Shown here in pieces: positions 16,117 to 24,014 of a stretch of 64,000 nt of DNA. The notes under the pieces are model-generated. The model saw nothing but the letters and a program-made list of their open reading frames with translations. It made no database searches and was not told where the DNA came from. This DNA is from Phocaeicola coprocola DSM 17136 (GTDB lineage: Bacteria > Bacteroidota > Bacteroidia > Bacteroidales > Bacteroidaceae), in the NCBI RefSeq assembly GCF_000154845.1, contig NZ_DS981470.1:1-64000 (forward strand). The letters are read 5' to 3'. Position 1 is the stretch's first letter; each line of letters begins with the position of its first letter. The position numbers were made by a program, and so were the translations under genes.

Positions 16117-17367
16117 TTATTTTAAAATAAGCACTTCATTGTCTTTATAACTTTCGTATCCGGATACAATGACACGCTCTCCTTTTTCCAGTCCCTCCAG
16201 TACTTCGTAATATTGTGGGTTTTGTCGTCCGATACGTATCTGACGGCGATAAGCTTTCTTCCCTTCTTTGTCGACTACGAAAATCCAGTTACCTCCAGTT
16301 ACTTGGAAAAAAGTTCCTTTTGGAATAAGTACGCTTTCAGTTGGTTCCCCCAATTGTAAATCGATGTAGTAAGTTTGTCCGCTCCGGATATTGTCAGGGC
16401 GTTTTCCCTCGAATACAAAATCGGTACGGAATCGTCCTTCACGTACTTCGGGATATACTTTGCGAACTTTCAGGTTGAATGTGGTTTCCTGACGTTCGAA
16501 CGTAGCCGGCAGTCCGTTGGTCACACGGTCGATATAATGTTCGTCTATCATAGCTTCTATCTTGAAGTCCGAAAGGTCGTTTATCTGCCCGACCATTTGT
16601 CCGGCAGTGATATTCTGTCCCAACTCTGCATCCAGCAGTCCAAGTTCTCCATCGATTGTAGCGCGGACTTCCAGTTTATCTTTTCTTTCACGAATCAGCA
16701 GTACATTCTTTCTCATGTTCTGTAAATTGTCCTCCATCTGGTCCATCTGTATGTTACGGTAGATAGAATCTTGTACCAGACGTTCGGTAATCAATCCGTG
16801 CTTTTTCTGTGCTACTTCATAGTCTTCTTTTGCCTGAAGATATTCTTCCCGACTGATAAGACGTTCTTTATATAAACGTTCATACTGGAGATAGGTACGT
16901 TGTTTTCGGCGTGTATCAATGTCCAGCTGTACTTTTTCGGTTTCATTGTTCAGCTTATCTTGCTGCATGGTTACTTGTGTATTACGCAGTAAGTTCTGTT
17001 TTTCGGCAAGTTCCGATTCTGCATTCAGAATCTGTAAGTCCAGGTTTGAGTTGCTGAGACGGAGAATGACATCTCCTTTTTTTACATGGGCGCCTTCTTC
17101 TACAACCTTTTCCTGTACGATTCCTCCTTCTTCCGGACTTAATTGGACGACGGAGATTGGCTGAACTTGTCCGTTCAGACGGATATAGTCATTGAACTTA
17201 CCGAAGGTTACATCGGCTATATTCAGTGAAGCGGCGTCTACTCTCAGTGTTGATGCATGATTCCCGAAAATAATCCAGATTAATAATAAAATCACAACAG
17301 CTCCTCCGGCTATGTAAGGAATGTGTCTCTTCTGAATGCCTTTTTTCTTTTCCAGTTGTATATCCAT
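16117..17367 (-). CDS. HlyD/MacA-like periplasmic adaptor protein
   Basis: Adaptors of this family link an inner-membrane pump to a TolC-like channel. The 416-residue product has one N-terminal membrane helix (IAGGAVVILLLIWIIFG, about 20-37). A split biotinyl-lipoyl domain follows (VQLSPEEGGIVQEKVVEEGAHVKKGDVI opens it, but the motif is read in pieces). A long alpha-hairpin covers about 105-225 (Glu/Gln/Lys-rich coiled coil), then beta-barrel and membrane-proximal domains run to the end. The order TolC-like, adaptor, permease, permease supports a tripartite exporter. Confidence 0.92.
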   Translation of the reverse strand: MDIQLEKKKGIQKRHIPYIAGGAVVILLLIWIIFGNHASTLRVDAASLNIADVTFGKFNDYIRLNGQVQPISVVQLSPEEGGIVQEKVVEEGAHVKKGDVILRLSNSNLDLQILNAESELAEKQNLLRNTQVTMQQDKLNNETEKVQLDIDTRRKQRTYLQYERLYKERLISREEYLQAKEDYEVAQKKHGLITERLVQDSIYRNIQMDQMEDNLQNMRKNVLLIRERKDKLEVRATIDGELGLLDAELGQNITAGQMVGQINDLSDFKIEAMIDEHYIDRVTNGLPATFERQETTFNLKVRKVYPEVREGRFRTDFVFEGKRPDNIRSGQTYYIDLQLGEPTESVLIPKGTFFQVTGGNWIFVVDKEGKKAYRRQIRIGRQNPQYYEVLEGLEKGERVIVSGYESYKDNEVLILK

Positions 17368-17381
17368 GGTGTGTAATATTT

Positions 17382-18740
17382 TTATTCGTTGTTTCTGATA
17401 ATATCTTGTCCCTTATAATAATCTACCAGTCTGCATTTCATCAGGTAGGTAAGTTTGCTCTGCAACAGTCCGGTCTGGCTTTCCAACAATGTGGCAGCAT
17501 TGTTCTGTACATCGAGTGAGGTCATAAGCCCTTCTTCGTACTTGCGTCGCGTCACGTGGTAGGCAAGTGAGTCGGAAGCTACTTTCTTCTCCATCTGGAT
17601 ACTTTCTTTCAGGTAGCCTTCACGGTCTTGTACGGCTTGCTGTACCAGTTTCTGAAGCTCTTCTTTCTGCGCCTCATACTGTTCGGTTGCTATCCGGTAG
17701 TTGTTTCGTGCCTGTCGCATGTTGGCGATGCCCGACAGACGGTTGAAGATAGGTATACTCATGCTGATTCCAAAATATGAGCCGAAGTTATTCTCAAACT
17801 GTGTATGGAACGGAGGGTATCCTGTTTGATGTAATTCTTTATAATAAGAACTTGAAATTCCTCCATAAAGACTGATGGATGGAACAAATGAACTCCATGA
17901 AATTTTACGGTCCATATTTGCCGACTGTTTCTGCATTTCGGCTTGTTTCAAAACCGGATTGCAGTTTAACGCAAGACGGAATACATTGTCGGCATGTTCT
18001 ATGGTCAGTTGTTCTTGCTCTAGTGTAGATTGCTCCAGCAGACAGGTGTCGAGCAGCAAAGCCTCTTCAATGGGGAAATTCATTTTTTGTTTTAAGGTCA
18101 GCATAGCTGTTTCATATAAGTTTTGCTGATGTGTTAAGTTGTAAGCATCACTTGCTTGCTGTGCCTCCATTTGCGCAACGTCAGCCATTCCTTTTAACCC
18201 TAGAGTTTCCTGCCGGCGAGTTTTGTATAATAATGAATCACTTTCCGCAAGCTTTTGTTTTGCCAGTCGGGTAGTGCCATAATAATACAATGCATCAATG
18301 TAGGCTTGAAATGTTTCCAGAGCTGTATTATCCCGTGCTTCTTGCAGAGCTGCTTTGCCAAGCAGTAAATTTGCTTTGCTTTTTCGTACTTGGTTGATCA
18401 GGCTTCCTCCCCGGAAGATAGGAATGGAGGCTTCCATGCTATAACCATTATTGAAGGTTGATTTTGATATATATGTATTAGTTTCCGGGTCGACTGAACG
18501 TCCGAAATTATATTGTGCGCTGACATTTCCTGATACTCCTGGCAGAAATTGTCCGATAGCCTTCATACGGTCCATACGGTAATTGTCTGCTTCCAGATGG
18601 CGCTGCTTTACGATGTGGTTATGTTCCACTGCATAAGCCATACACTGGTCGATATTCCAGACCTCCTGAGCTGTTATGTTGAGGCTGCACAGACTTACGA
18701 GCAGAAGCAATGACTGTTTGGTCTTATTATTTTTTTTCAT
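17382..18740 (-). CDS. TolC-family outer-membrane channel protein
   Basis: This 452-residue protein starts with a signal peptide (SLLLLVSLCSLNITAQE). Two homologous outer-membrane efflux repeats follow, with the typical NHIVKQRHLEADNYRMDR, long Gln/Ala-rich helices and strand segments such as YNFGRSVDPETNTY. It forms the outer-membrane exit duct of the exporter. It is the first gene of the operon and lies directly behind the sigma-54-like promoter at 18770-18785. Confidence 0.92.
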   Translation of the reverse strand: MKKNNKTKQSLLLLVSLCSLNITAQEVWNIDQCMAYAVEHNHIVKQRHLEADNYRMDRMKAIGQFLPGVSGNVSAQYNFGRSVDPETNTYISKSTFNNGYSMEASIPIFRGGSLINQVRKSKANLLLGKAALQEARDNTALETFQAYIDALYYYGTTRLAKQKLAESDSLLYKTRRQETLGLKGMADVAQMEAQQASDAYNLTHQQNLYETAMLTLKQKMNFPIEEALLLDTCLLEQSTLEQEQLTIEHADNVFRLALNCNPVLKQAEMQKQSANMDRKISWSSFVPSISLYGGISSSYYKELHQTGYPPFHTQFENNFGSYFGISMSIPIFNRLSGIANMRQARNNYRIATEQYEAQKEELQKLVQQAVQDREGYLKESIQMEKKVASDSLAYHVTRRKYEEGLMTSLDVQNNAATLLESQTGLLQSKLTYLMKCRLVDYYKGQDIIRNNE

Positions 18741-18769
18741 GTGTTTTCATTTTTATCTGCCTGATTAAA

Positions 18770-18785
18770 ATCAAATATCGTGCCA
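18770..18785 (-). promoter_or_regulatory. sigma-54 type promoter of the export operon
   Basis: The minus strand reads TGGCACGATATTTGAT. That gives -24 TGGCAC, correct 4-base spacing after the G, and -12 TTGA in place of TTGC. It lies 30 bases before the tolC-like start. The divergent gene encodes a sigma-54 activator. Confidence 0.7.
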
Positions 18786-18843
18786 AAGTGGTAAGCTGTT
18801 GAAAATCAGTATGTATGGTAATGCGTGCATTAAGCGATGTGTC

Positions 18844-18874
18844 AAAAAATTAGACACTCACTGTCTAATTTTTT
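18844..18874. promoter_or_regulatory. palindromic upstream activator site
   Basis: AAAAAATTAGACA and TGTCTAATTTTTT are perfect 13-base arms around CTCAC. The centre lies about 75 bases upstream of the -24 element, a typical distance for an NtrC-type enhancer site. It could also act as a weak terminator hairpin, but no gene ends nearby. Confidence 0.6.
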
Positions 18875-18910
18875 GTCACCTGTTACCTGTTTCTTTATGT
18901 TATCTTTACG

Positions 18911-18918
18911 TATCTTTG
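18911..18918 (+). promoter_or_regulatory. -7 box of the response-regulator operon
   Basis: TATCTTTG matches TAnnTTTG, 22 bases before the response-regulator ATG. No good -33 TTTG is seen at the usual distance. Confidence 0.5.
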
Positions 18919-18940
18919 CAATACTGCAAATAAAAAGAAT

Positions 18941-20317
18941 ATGGCTAAACAAGGAATCCTGTTGGTGGTTGATGACAACCGTAATATACTGACTTCGTTA
19001 CAATATCTGCTGGGAGAATATTTTGAGCGTGTGATAACAATAGATTCTCCGGTTACAATACCTACATTGCTGAATCGGGAGGCAGTCGATATCGTATTGC
19101 TTGATATGAATTTTTCTTCGGGTATTAATAGTGGAAACGAAGGACTTTACTGGCTTCGTGAGATAAAACGTCTTCGTCCGCAGACAGAAGTGGTACTCTT
19201 TACGGCTTATGCTGATATAAACCTGGCAGTTACGGGAATAAAGGAGGGGGCTGCTGATTTTGTAGTAAAGCCTTGGGAAAATGCACAGCTGGTACAGACA
19301 CTTCAGGAAGCATACTCCCGGATAGTTGAAGCCCGTAAGGGTAAGAAAAAGACAGCTGTCCCACCAGTCGCTTCCGATGACGGAATGTATTGGGGAAATT
19401 CACAGGCTATCCGTCCGTTGCGCATGTTAGTAGAGAAGGTTAGTACGACTGATGCCAATATTCTGATAACAGGAGAAAACGGAACAGGAAAAGATATGCT
19501 GGCCCGTGAGATACATCGTCTTTCCAATCGTAAGGAAGGACCGATGATAGCTGTTGATATGGGCGCCATTACGGAATCTTTATTTGAGAGTGAATTGTTT
19601 GGTCATGTGAAAGGTTCGTTTACCGATGCACATACCGATCGCATAGGACGCTTTGAAGCTGCTGACGGTGGAACGCTTTTTTTGGATGAAATAGCTAACC
19701 TGCCCTATCATCTGCAGGCGAAACTACTTACGGCTATTCAGAAGCGGTGTTTCGTAAAGGTTGGAAGCAATACGCAGCAGCCTACTAATATTCGTTTGAT
19801 ATGTGCTACCAACCGTAATTTGGAAGATATGGTAAGAAACGGTGAGTTCCGTGAAGATCTGCTCTATCGTATTAATACCATTCATTTGCATATACCTGCT
19901 TTGCGTGAACGTAAGGAAGATATTCTTCCATTAGCGAAACGTTTTCTTGAACAGTATGCTAGGCAATATGGCAGACAAGTGCAAGCTTTCAGCCCTGAAG
20001 CTGCGCGCCGTTTGCTGGAACATCCCTGGTATGGTAACATTCGTGAATTACAACATACGGTAGAGAAAGCCGTTATCTTGTCCGATAGCGATGAGTTGCG
20101 AGGGGATATGTTGCAACTCACTTCTACAGCCTCCGGTCCTGAACCTGTTGCCGGAAATGCTGAAACGGAAGTGCCTTTCCATACGCTTGACGAAATGGAA
20201 CGTAGCATGGTGAAGCGTGCTATCGATCAGTGTGAAGGGAATCTTTCGCAGGCAGCTGCTATGTTGGGAATTACCCGTCAGACACTCTATAATAAAATGA
20301 AACGTTATGGGTTATAG
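18941..20317 (+). CDS. NtrC-family sigma-54-dependent response regulator
   Basis: This 458-residue regulator has three domains: a receiver (about 5-125, phospho-acceptor D55 in IVLLDMNF), an AAA+ domain (about 150-380, Walker A GENGTGKD at 178-185, Walker B FLDE), and a Fis-type helix-turn-helix (about 415-458, GNLSQAAAMLGITRQTLY). The sigma-54 contact loop, canonically GAFTGA, reads GSFTDA at 225-230. When phosphorylated it should activate sigma-54 holoenzyme. The divergent export operon has a matching promoter and an upstream palindrome. It overlaps the histidine-kinase gene by 11 bases. Confidence 0.95.
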   Translation: MAKQGILLVVDDNRNILTSLQYLLGEYFERVITIDSPVTIPTLLNREAVDIVLLDMNFSSGINSGNEGLYWLREIKRLRPQTEVVLFTAYADINLAVTGIKEGAADFVVKPWENAQLVQTLQEAYSRIVEARKGKKKTAVPPVASDDGMYWGNSQAIRPLRMLVEKVSTTDANILITGENGTGKDMLAREIHRLSNRKEGPMIAVDMGAITESLFESELFGHVKGSFTDAHTDRIGRFEAADGGTLFLDEIANLPYHLQAKLLTAIQKRCFVKVGSNTQQPTNIRLICATNRNLEDMVRNGEFREDLLYRINTIHLHIPALRERKEDILPLAKRFLEQYARQYGRQVQAFSPEAARRLLEHPWYGNIRELQHTVEKAVILSDSDELRGDMLQLTSTASGPEPVAGNAETEVPFHTLDEMERSMVKRAIDQCEGNLSQAAAMLGITRQTLYNKMKRYGL

Positions 20318-21611
20318 GTGGATTTATTCGATTACCGTTCGTACACTGTTGCTTGTTGGCGGAGTTGTACTGGTAACTTTGGGGATTGTCTACGGGAAGG
20401 GTGGATTGCTGGTTGCAGGACTTCTTCTATGTGCCGCTTCCATTTTTATTTTCCGGAAAATGCAGCAGCAACTGCGTGAAAAGAGTTGGCTGATGCTGGA
20501 GGCTATCCGAAATCGTGACTATTCGTTTCGTTTACCGGTTTATGGCTTTTCGGGAGGAGAACGCGTGTTACAAGATACGCTTAACCGTTTCGGAGGATTG
20601 ATGGGCGAACAGAAACAACTGATGGAGCAGCGAGAACGGTTTTATGAACAGATCCTTTCCAGTGTTACGTCGGGAATTATTGTGTTGGATGAAAGTATGA
20701 AAGTTGTGCAGACAAATCCGGCAGCAGCACGCCTCTTGGGGCTTCCTGTTTTGAGTACCTTGCAGCAGCTGGAACGATACGGAGCGGAAGTTTCTCATGT
20801 GTTTCGTTCATTGGGAGCTGGAGAGCGGTGTAATATACAGCTGTCTACTTCGAAAGGCGAGGTACAGCTATTGGTGCGGGCTTCTGTTATGCAACTGGGA
20901 GAACGGAAAGTGCGTATTCTTGCTTTGAATGATATCCGTAATGAGCTGGATGAAAAAGAGCTTGATTCGTGGATTAAGCTGGTTCGGGTGTTGACACATG
21001 AAATCATGAATTCCATTGCTCCGATTTCCTCGCTGAGTGAAACATTTTTGAAACGTAAGGATGTGGTAGGAACACCTTTGTACGATGGTATTCGGGCTAT
21101 TCATGAAACTTCAGTCGGGCTGATTTCATTTGTTGACAGTTACCGGAAGTTCTCATCTTTACAGAAACCCTCACCCGAACCATTTTATTTGTTGGATCTG
21201 CTCAGGCAAATTGAAGGGTTAACTCTTGTCCCTGATAATATTATTCTTTCCTTGCAAGTGGAACCTGCCGAACTAATGCTTTATGCTGATCCTAATCTGA
21301 TACGTCAGGTGCTCATCAACCTGATTAAAAATGCGGTACAAGCGATTGGCGGTGAGAAGGGAAGAATACACGTGCGTGCATACAGCTCGGCTGACGAGCA
21401 TGTCTTTGTATATGTCAGTAACGGTGGCCCTGCTATACCGGAGGTAGAAGCAGAGCAGATTTTTGTGCCTTTCTTTACAACCCGTAGTGAAGGAAGCGGT
21501 ATAGGTCTTTCTCTTTCACGACAGATTATGAAGTTGTCGGGAGGTAGTATCAGCCTGCTGCGACCAGGGACGAACGGTTGGAATACTACTTTTGTCTTGG
21601 AGTTTGAATGA
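20307..21611 (+). CDS. membrane-bound sensor histidine kinase
   Basis: This 434-residue kinase has two adjacent N-terminal membrane helices (about 10-30 and 33-50) with almost no periplasmic loop. It therefore probably senses a membrane or cytoplasmic signal. A HAMP/linker region and a PAS-like domain (about 110-210, with GIIVLDESMKVVQTNPAAA) follow. The H box is LTHEIMNSIAPI with H231. The N box is LINLIKNAVQAI and the G box is GSGIGLSLSRQIMKL. It is the cognate partner of the preceding regulator by overlap and order. Confidence 0.93.
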   Translation: MGYRWIYSITVRTLLLVGGVVLVTLGIVYGKGGLLVAGLLLCAASIFIFRKMQQQLREKSWLMLEAIRNRDYSFRLPVYGFSGGERVLQDTLNRFGGLMGEQKQLMEQRERFYEQILSSVTSGIIVLDESMKVVQTNPAAARLLGLPVLSTLQQLERYGAEVSHVFRSLGAGERCNIQLSTSKGEVQLLVRASVMQLGERKVRILALNDIRNELDEKELDSWIKLVRVLTHEIMNSIAPISSLSETFLKRKDVVGTPLYDGIRAIHETSVGLISFVDSYRKFSSLQKPSPEPFYLLDLLRQIEGLTLVPDNIILSLQVEPAELMLYADPNLIRQVLINLIKNAVQAIGGEKGRIHVRAYSSADEHVFVYVSNGGPAIPEVEAEQIFVPFFTTRSEGSGIGLSLSRQIMKLSGGSISLLRPGTNGWNTTFVLEFE

Positions 21612-21623
21612 CGTAGATGTCTT

Positions 21624-22031
21624 TTATTCTCTTTCCGATTCTTGTATTGATATTTTTCCGTCCTTTTTCGCAACGTTGACTATGCTCCCTTTCGGGTTTA
21701 GGCTGAACGGAGTTATTTCGTCGCTTTTGTTATCGACAATCATCAGTGCATTTTCTTCGGCAAAGCGATTTACCTGAAGTGTAAGTGCTGTCGATCCCAT
21801 TGTACAGTTGAGCAGAAGGCTGTCGTTTATATAAACCGAAATGCTATCTCCGGCAAAACTGTTTTCTACTTGTATGGTATATAAATCAGCAGATGTTTTG
21901 CTCTGATCTGCTGTTTGAGGAGTACGAAAACTCAAATAAAGAAACAGGCATACAATGAAAAATACTCCGAAGGCTAATATGCCGTTTCCTATCATAAACT
22001 GTTTATTGCTGTTGATGCTTTTATTGTTCAT
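21624..22031 (-). CDS. single-pass membrane protein, unknown function
   Basis: This 135-residue protein has one membrane helix (about 13-32, MIGNGILAFGVFFIVCLFLY) and an extracytoplasmic domain of about 95 residues that is rich in beta-strand formers (SISVYINDSLLLNC, ALTLQVNRFAEENALMIVD). I do not recognise the family. It is convergent with the histidine-kinase gene and stands alone. Confidence 0.7.
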   Translation of the reverse strand: MNNKSINSNKQFMIGNGILAFGVFFIVCLFLYLSFRTPQTADQSKTSADLYTIQVENSFAGDSISVYINDSLLLNCTMGSTALTLQVNRFAEENALMIVDNKSDEITPFSLNPKGSIVNVAKKDGKISIQESERE

Positions 22032-22114
22032 AATGCAGATTTATGTTTGATTTTGTGTACAAAGATATCTTAAAAAGATAAATCTTGCTAAAAATGAAAT
22101 ATTTATTCTAATAT

Positions 22115-22145
22115 TTTGCAGTACATTATATTATTTGTATCTTTG
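22115..22145 (+). promoter_or_regulatory. promoter of rimP-nusA-infB
   Basis: TTTG at 22115-22118, 19 bases, then TATCTTTG at 22138-22145 fully matches the Bacteroidetes consensus. The expected start site is near 22152, giving a leader of about 60 bases. Confidence 0.75.
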
Positions 22146-22167
22146 CAACCGAGATGGATGAAAAGGT

Positions 22168-22193
22168 GGAGGGGCGGTTAAGCTCCTTTTTTT
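22168..22193 (+). terminator. leader terminator/attenuator before rimP
   Basis: AGGGGC (22170-22175) pairs with GCTCCT (22182-22187) around GGTTAA and is followed by an unbroken run of seven T. It lies between the promoter and the rimP start, so transcription must read through it. Confidence 0.55.
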
Positions 22194-22212
22194 GTTCTTA
22201 TATAGTTAATAC

Positions 22213-22680
22213 ATGATAGATAAAAACGTTGTAACCCGGATAGTTGAAGAATGGCTGGAGGGTAAAGATTATTTTCTGGTGGATGTCACTGTAACTCCGG
22301 ATGACAAAATTGTAGTTGAAATCGACCATGCGGAAGGTGTGTGGATCGATGATTGTGTGGACTTGAGCCGTTATATCGAATCGAAGCTGAACCGAGAGGA
22401 AGAAGATTATGAACTTGAGGTCGGGTCGGCTGGTATCGGACAACCTTTTAAGGTGCTTCAGCAATATATAATCCATATCGGAAAAGAAGTAGAAGTGCTG
22501 GGTAAGGATGGGAAAAAATGGACCGGCGTATTGACGGACGCCAATGAAGAGAACTTTACGATCACGGTACAAGTGAAAGTAAAGCCGGAAGGTGCAAAAC
22601 GTCCGAAGCTGGTAGAACAGAATGTAACCTTTGTTTATGACGAAATAAAATACACCAAATACTTAATAAGCTTTAAATAA
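22213..22680 (+). CDS. rimP: ribosome maturation factor RimP
   Basis: RimP assists late assembly of the 30S subunit. The 155-residue product shows the two-domain family layout: an N-terminal alpha/beta domain with VVEIDHAEGVWIDDCVDLSR and the EVGSAGIGQPFK segment, and a C-terminal SH3-like domain (GKKWTGVLTDANEENFTI). It sits directly before nusA, the conserved order in most bacteria, with a 4-base gap. Confidence 0.93.
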   Translation: MIDKNVVTRIVEEWLEGKDYFLVDVTVTPDDKIVVEIDHAEGVWIDDCVDLSRYIESKLNREEEDYELEVGSAGIGQPFKVLQQYIIHIGKEVEVLGKDGKKWTGVLTDANEENFTITVQVKVKPEGAKRPKLVEQNVTFVYDEIKYTKYLISFK

Positions 22681-22684
22681 AATT

Positions 22685-23941
22685 ATGGCGAAGAAAGAAG
22701 CAACTGTCAGTTTAATTGACACGTTTTCGGAATTTAAAGATTTGAAGAATATCGATCGCACCACTATGGTGAGCGTACTGGAAGAGTCATTTCGTAGTGT
22801 GATTGCAAAGATGTTCGGAACCGATGAAAATTACGATGTAATTGTAAATCCCGACAAAGGCGACTTTGAAATATGGCGTAATCGTGAAGTGGTGGCTGAT
22901 GATGAATTGACGAACCCGAACTTGCAGATTTCGCTTACTGAAGCGCGTAAAATTGATGCATCTTACGAAGTGGGAGAGGAGGTTACAGATGAGGTGATAT
23001 TCGAAAAGTTTGGTCGCCGTGCGATTTTGAACCTTCGCCAGACATTGGCTTCTAAGATTTTGGAACTGGAAAAAGACAGCTTGTACAATAAGTATATTGA
23101 CAAGGTCGGTACTATCATTGCTGCAGAAGTTTATCAGATCTGGAAAAAGGAAATTTTGTTACTCGATGATGAAGGTAATGAATTGCTGCTTCCGAAAACT
23201 GAGCAGATTCCGAGCGATTTCTATCGTAAGGGAGAAACTGTACGTGCAGTAGTTGCACGGGTAGACAATAAGAATAATAATCCGAAGATTATTTTGAGCC
23301 GTACTTCGCCTATGTTCTTGCAGCGTCTGTTTGAACAGGAAGTTCCGGAAATCAATGACGGATTGATTACTATCAAGAAAATTGCCCGTATACCTGGTGA
23401 ACGTGCAAAGATTGCTGTAGAATCTTACGATGAACGTATTGATCCGGTTGGAGCATGTGTCGGAGTAAAAGGTTCTCGTATTCACGGTATTGTTCGTGAG
23501 TTACGCAATGAAAATATTGATGTTATCAATTATACTTCGAATATACAACTGTTCGTACAGCGTGCGTTGAGTCCTGCTAAGGTTTCTTCTATTATCATGC
23601 ATGAAGAAGAGAAGAAAGCTGAAGTATATCTGAAGCCGGAAGAAGTATCTCTTGCTATCGGTAAAGGTGGTATGAATATCAAGCTGGCAAGTATGTTGAC
23701 CGAATATACCATTGATGTATATCGTGAACTGGATGAAAACGCAACAGACGAAGATATCTATCTGGATGAGTTTAAAGACGAAATTGATGAATGGGTTATC
23801 AATGCCATCAAGGGTATTGGTATAGATACGGCAAAAGGTGTACTGAACGCTCCACGTGAGATGCTGATTGAAAAGGCAGATTTGGAGGAGAACACAGTAG
23901 ACGATGTGTTAAGAATTTTGAGGGCAGAGTTCGAGGAATAA
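22685..23941 (+). CDS. nusA: transcription termination/antitermination factor NusA
   Basis: NusA binds RNA polymerase and nascent RNA and controls pausing, termination and antitermination. The 418-residue protein has the N-terminal RNAP-binding domain (about 1-135), an S1 domain (about 140-210, RKGETVRAVVARVDN) and two KH domains (about 215-350, with GVKGSRIHGIVREL and AIGKGGMNIKLAS). It lacks the C-terminal acidic repeats of E. coli NusA but has one helix-hairpin-helix-like tail. It is cotranscribed with rimP and infB. Confidence 0.96.
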   Translation: MAKKEATVSLIDTFSEFKDLKNIDRTTMVSVLEESFRSVIAKMFGTDENYDVIVNPDKGDFEIWRNREVVADDELTNPNLQISLTEARKIDASYEVGEEVTDEVIFEKFGRRAILNLRQTLASKILELEKDSLYNKYIDKVGTIIAAEVYQIWKKEILLLDDEGNELLLPKTEQIPSDFYRKGETVRAVVARVDNKNNNPKIILSRTSPMFLQRLFEQEVPEINDGLITIKKIARIPGERAKIAVESYDERIDPVGACVGVKGSRIHGIVRELRNENIDVINYTSNIQLFVQRALSPAKVSSIIMHEEEKKAEVYLKPEEVSLAIGKGGMNIKLASMLTEYTIDVYRELDENATDEDIYLDEFKDEIDEWVINAIKGIGIDTAKGVLNAPREMLIEKADLEENTVDDVLRILRAEFEE

Positions 23942-24014
23942 ATATAGTCAATCATATTGATTATCCGTGACTGAAAAACTTTTTCCTGAACTCTATTAAA
24001 AACTAAAAGAATTT

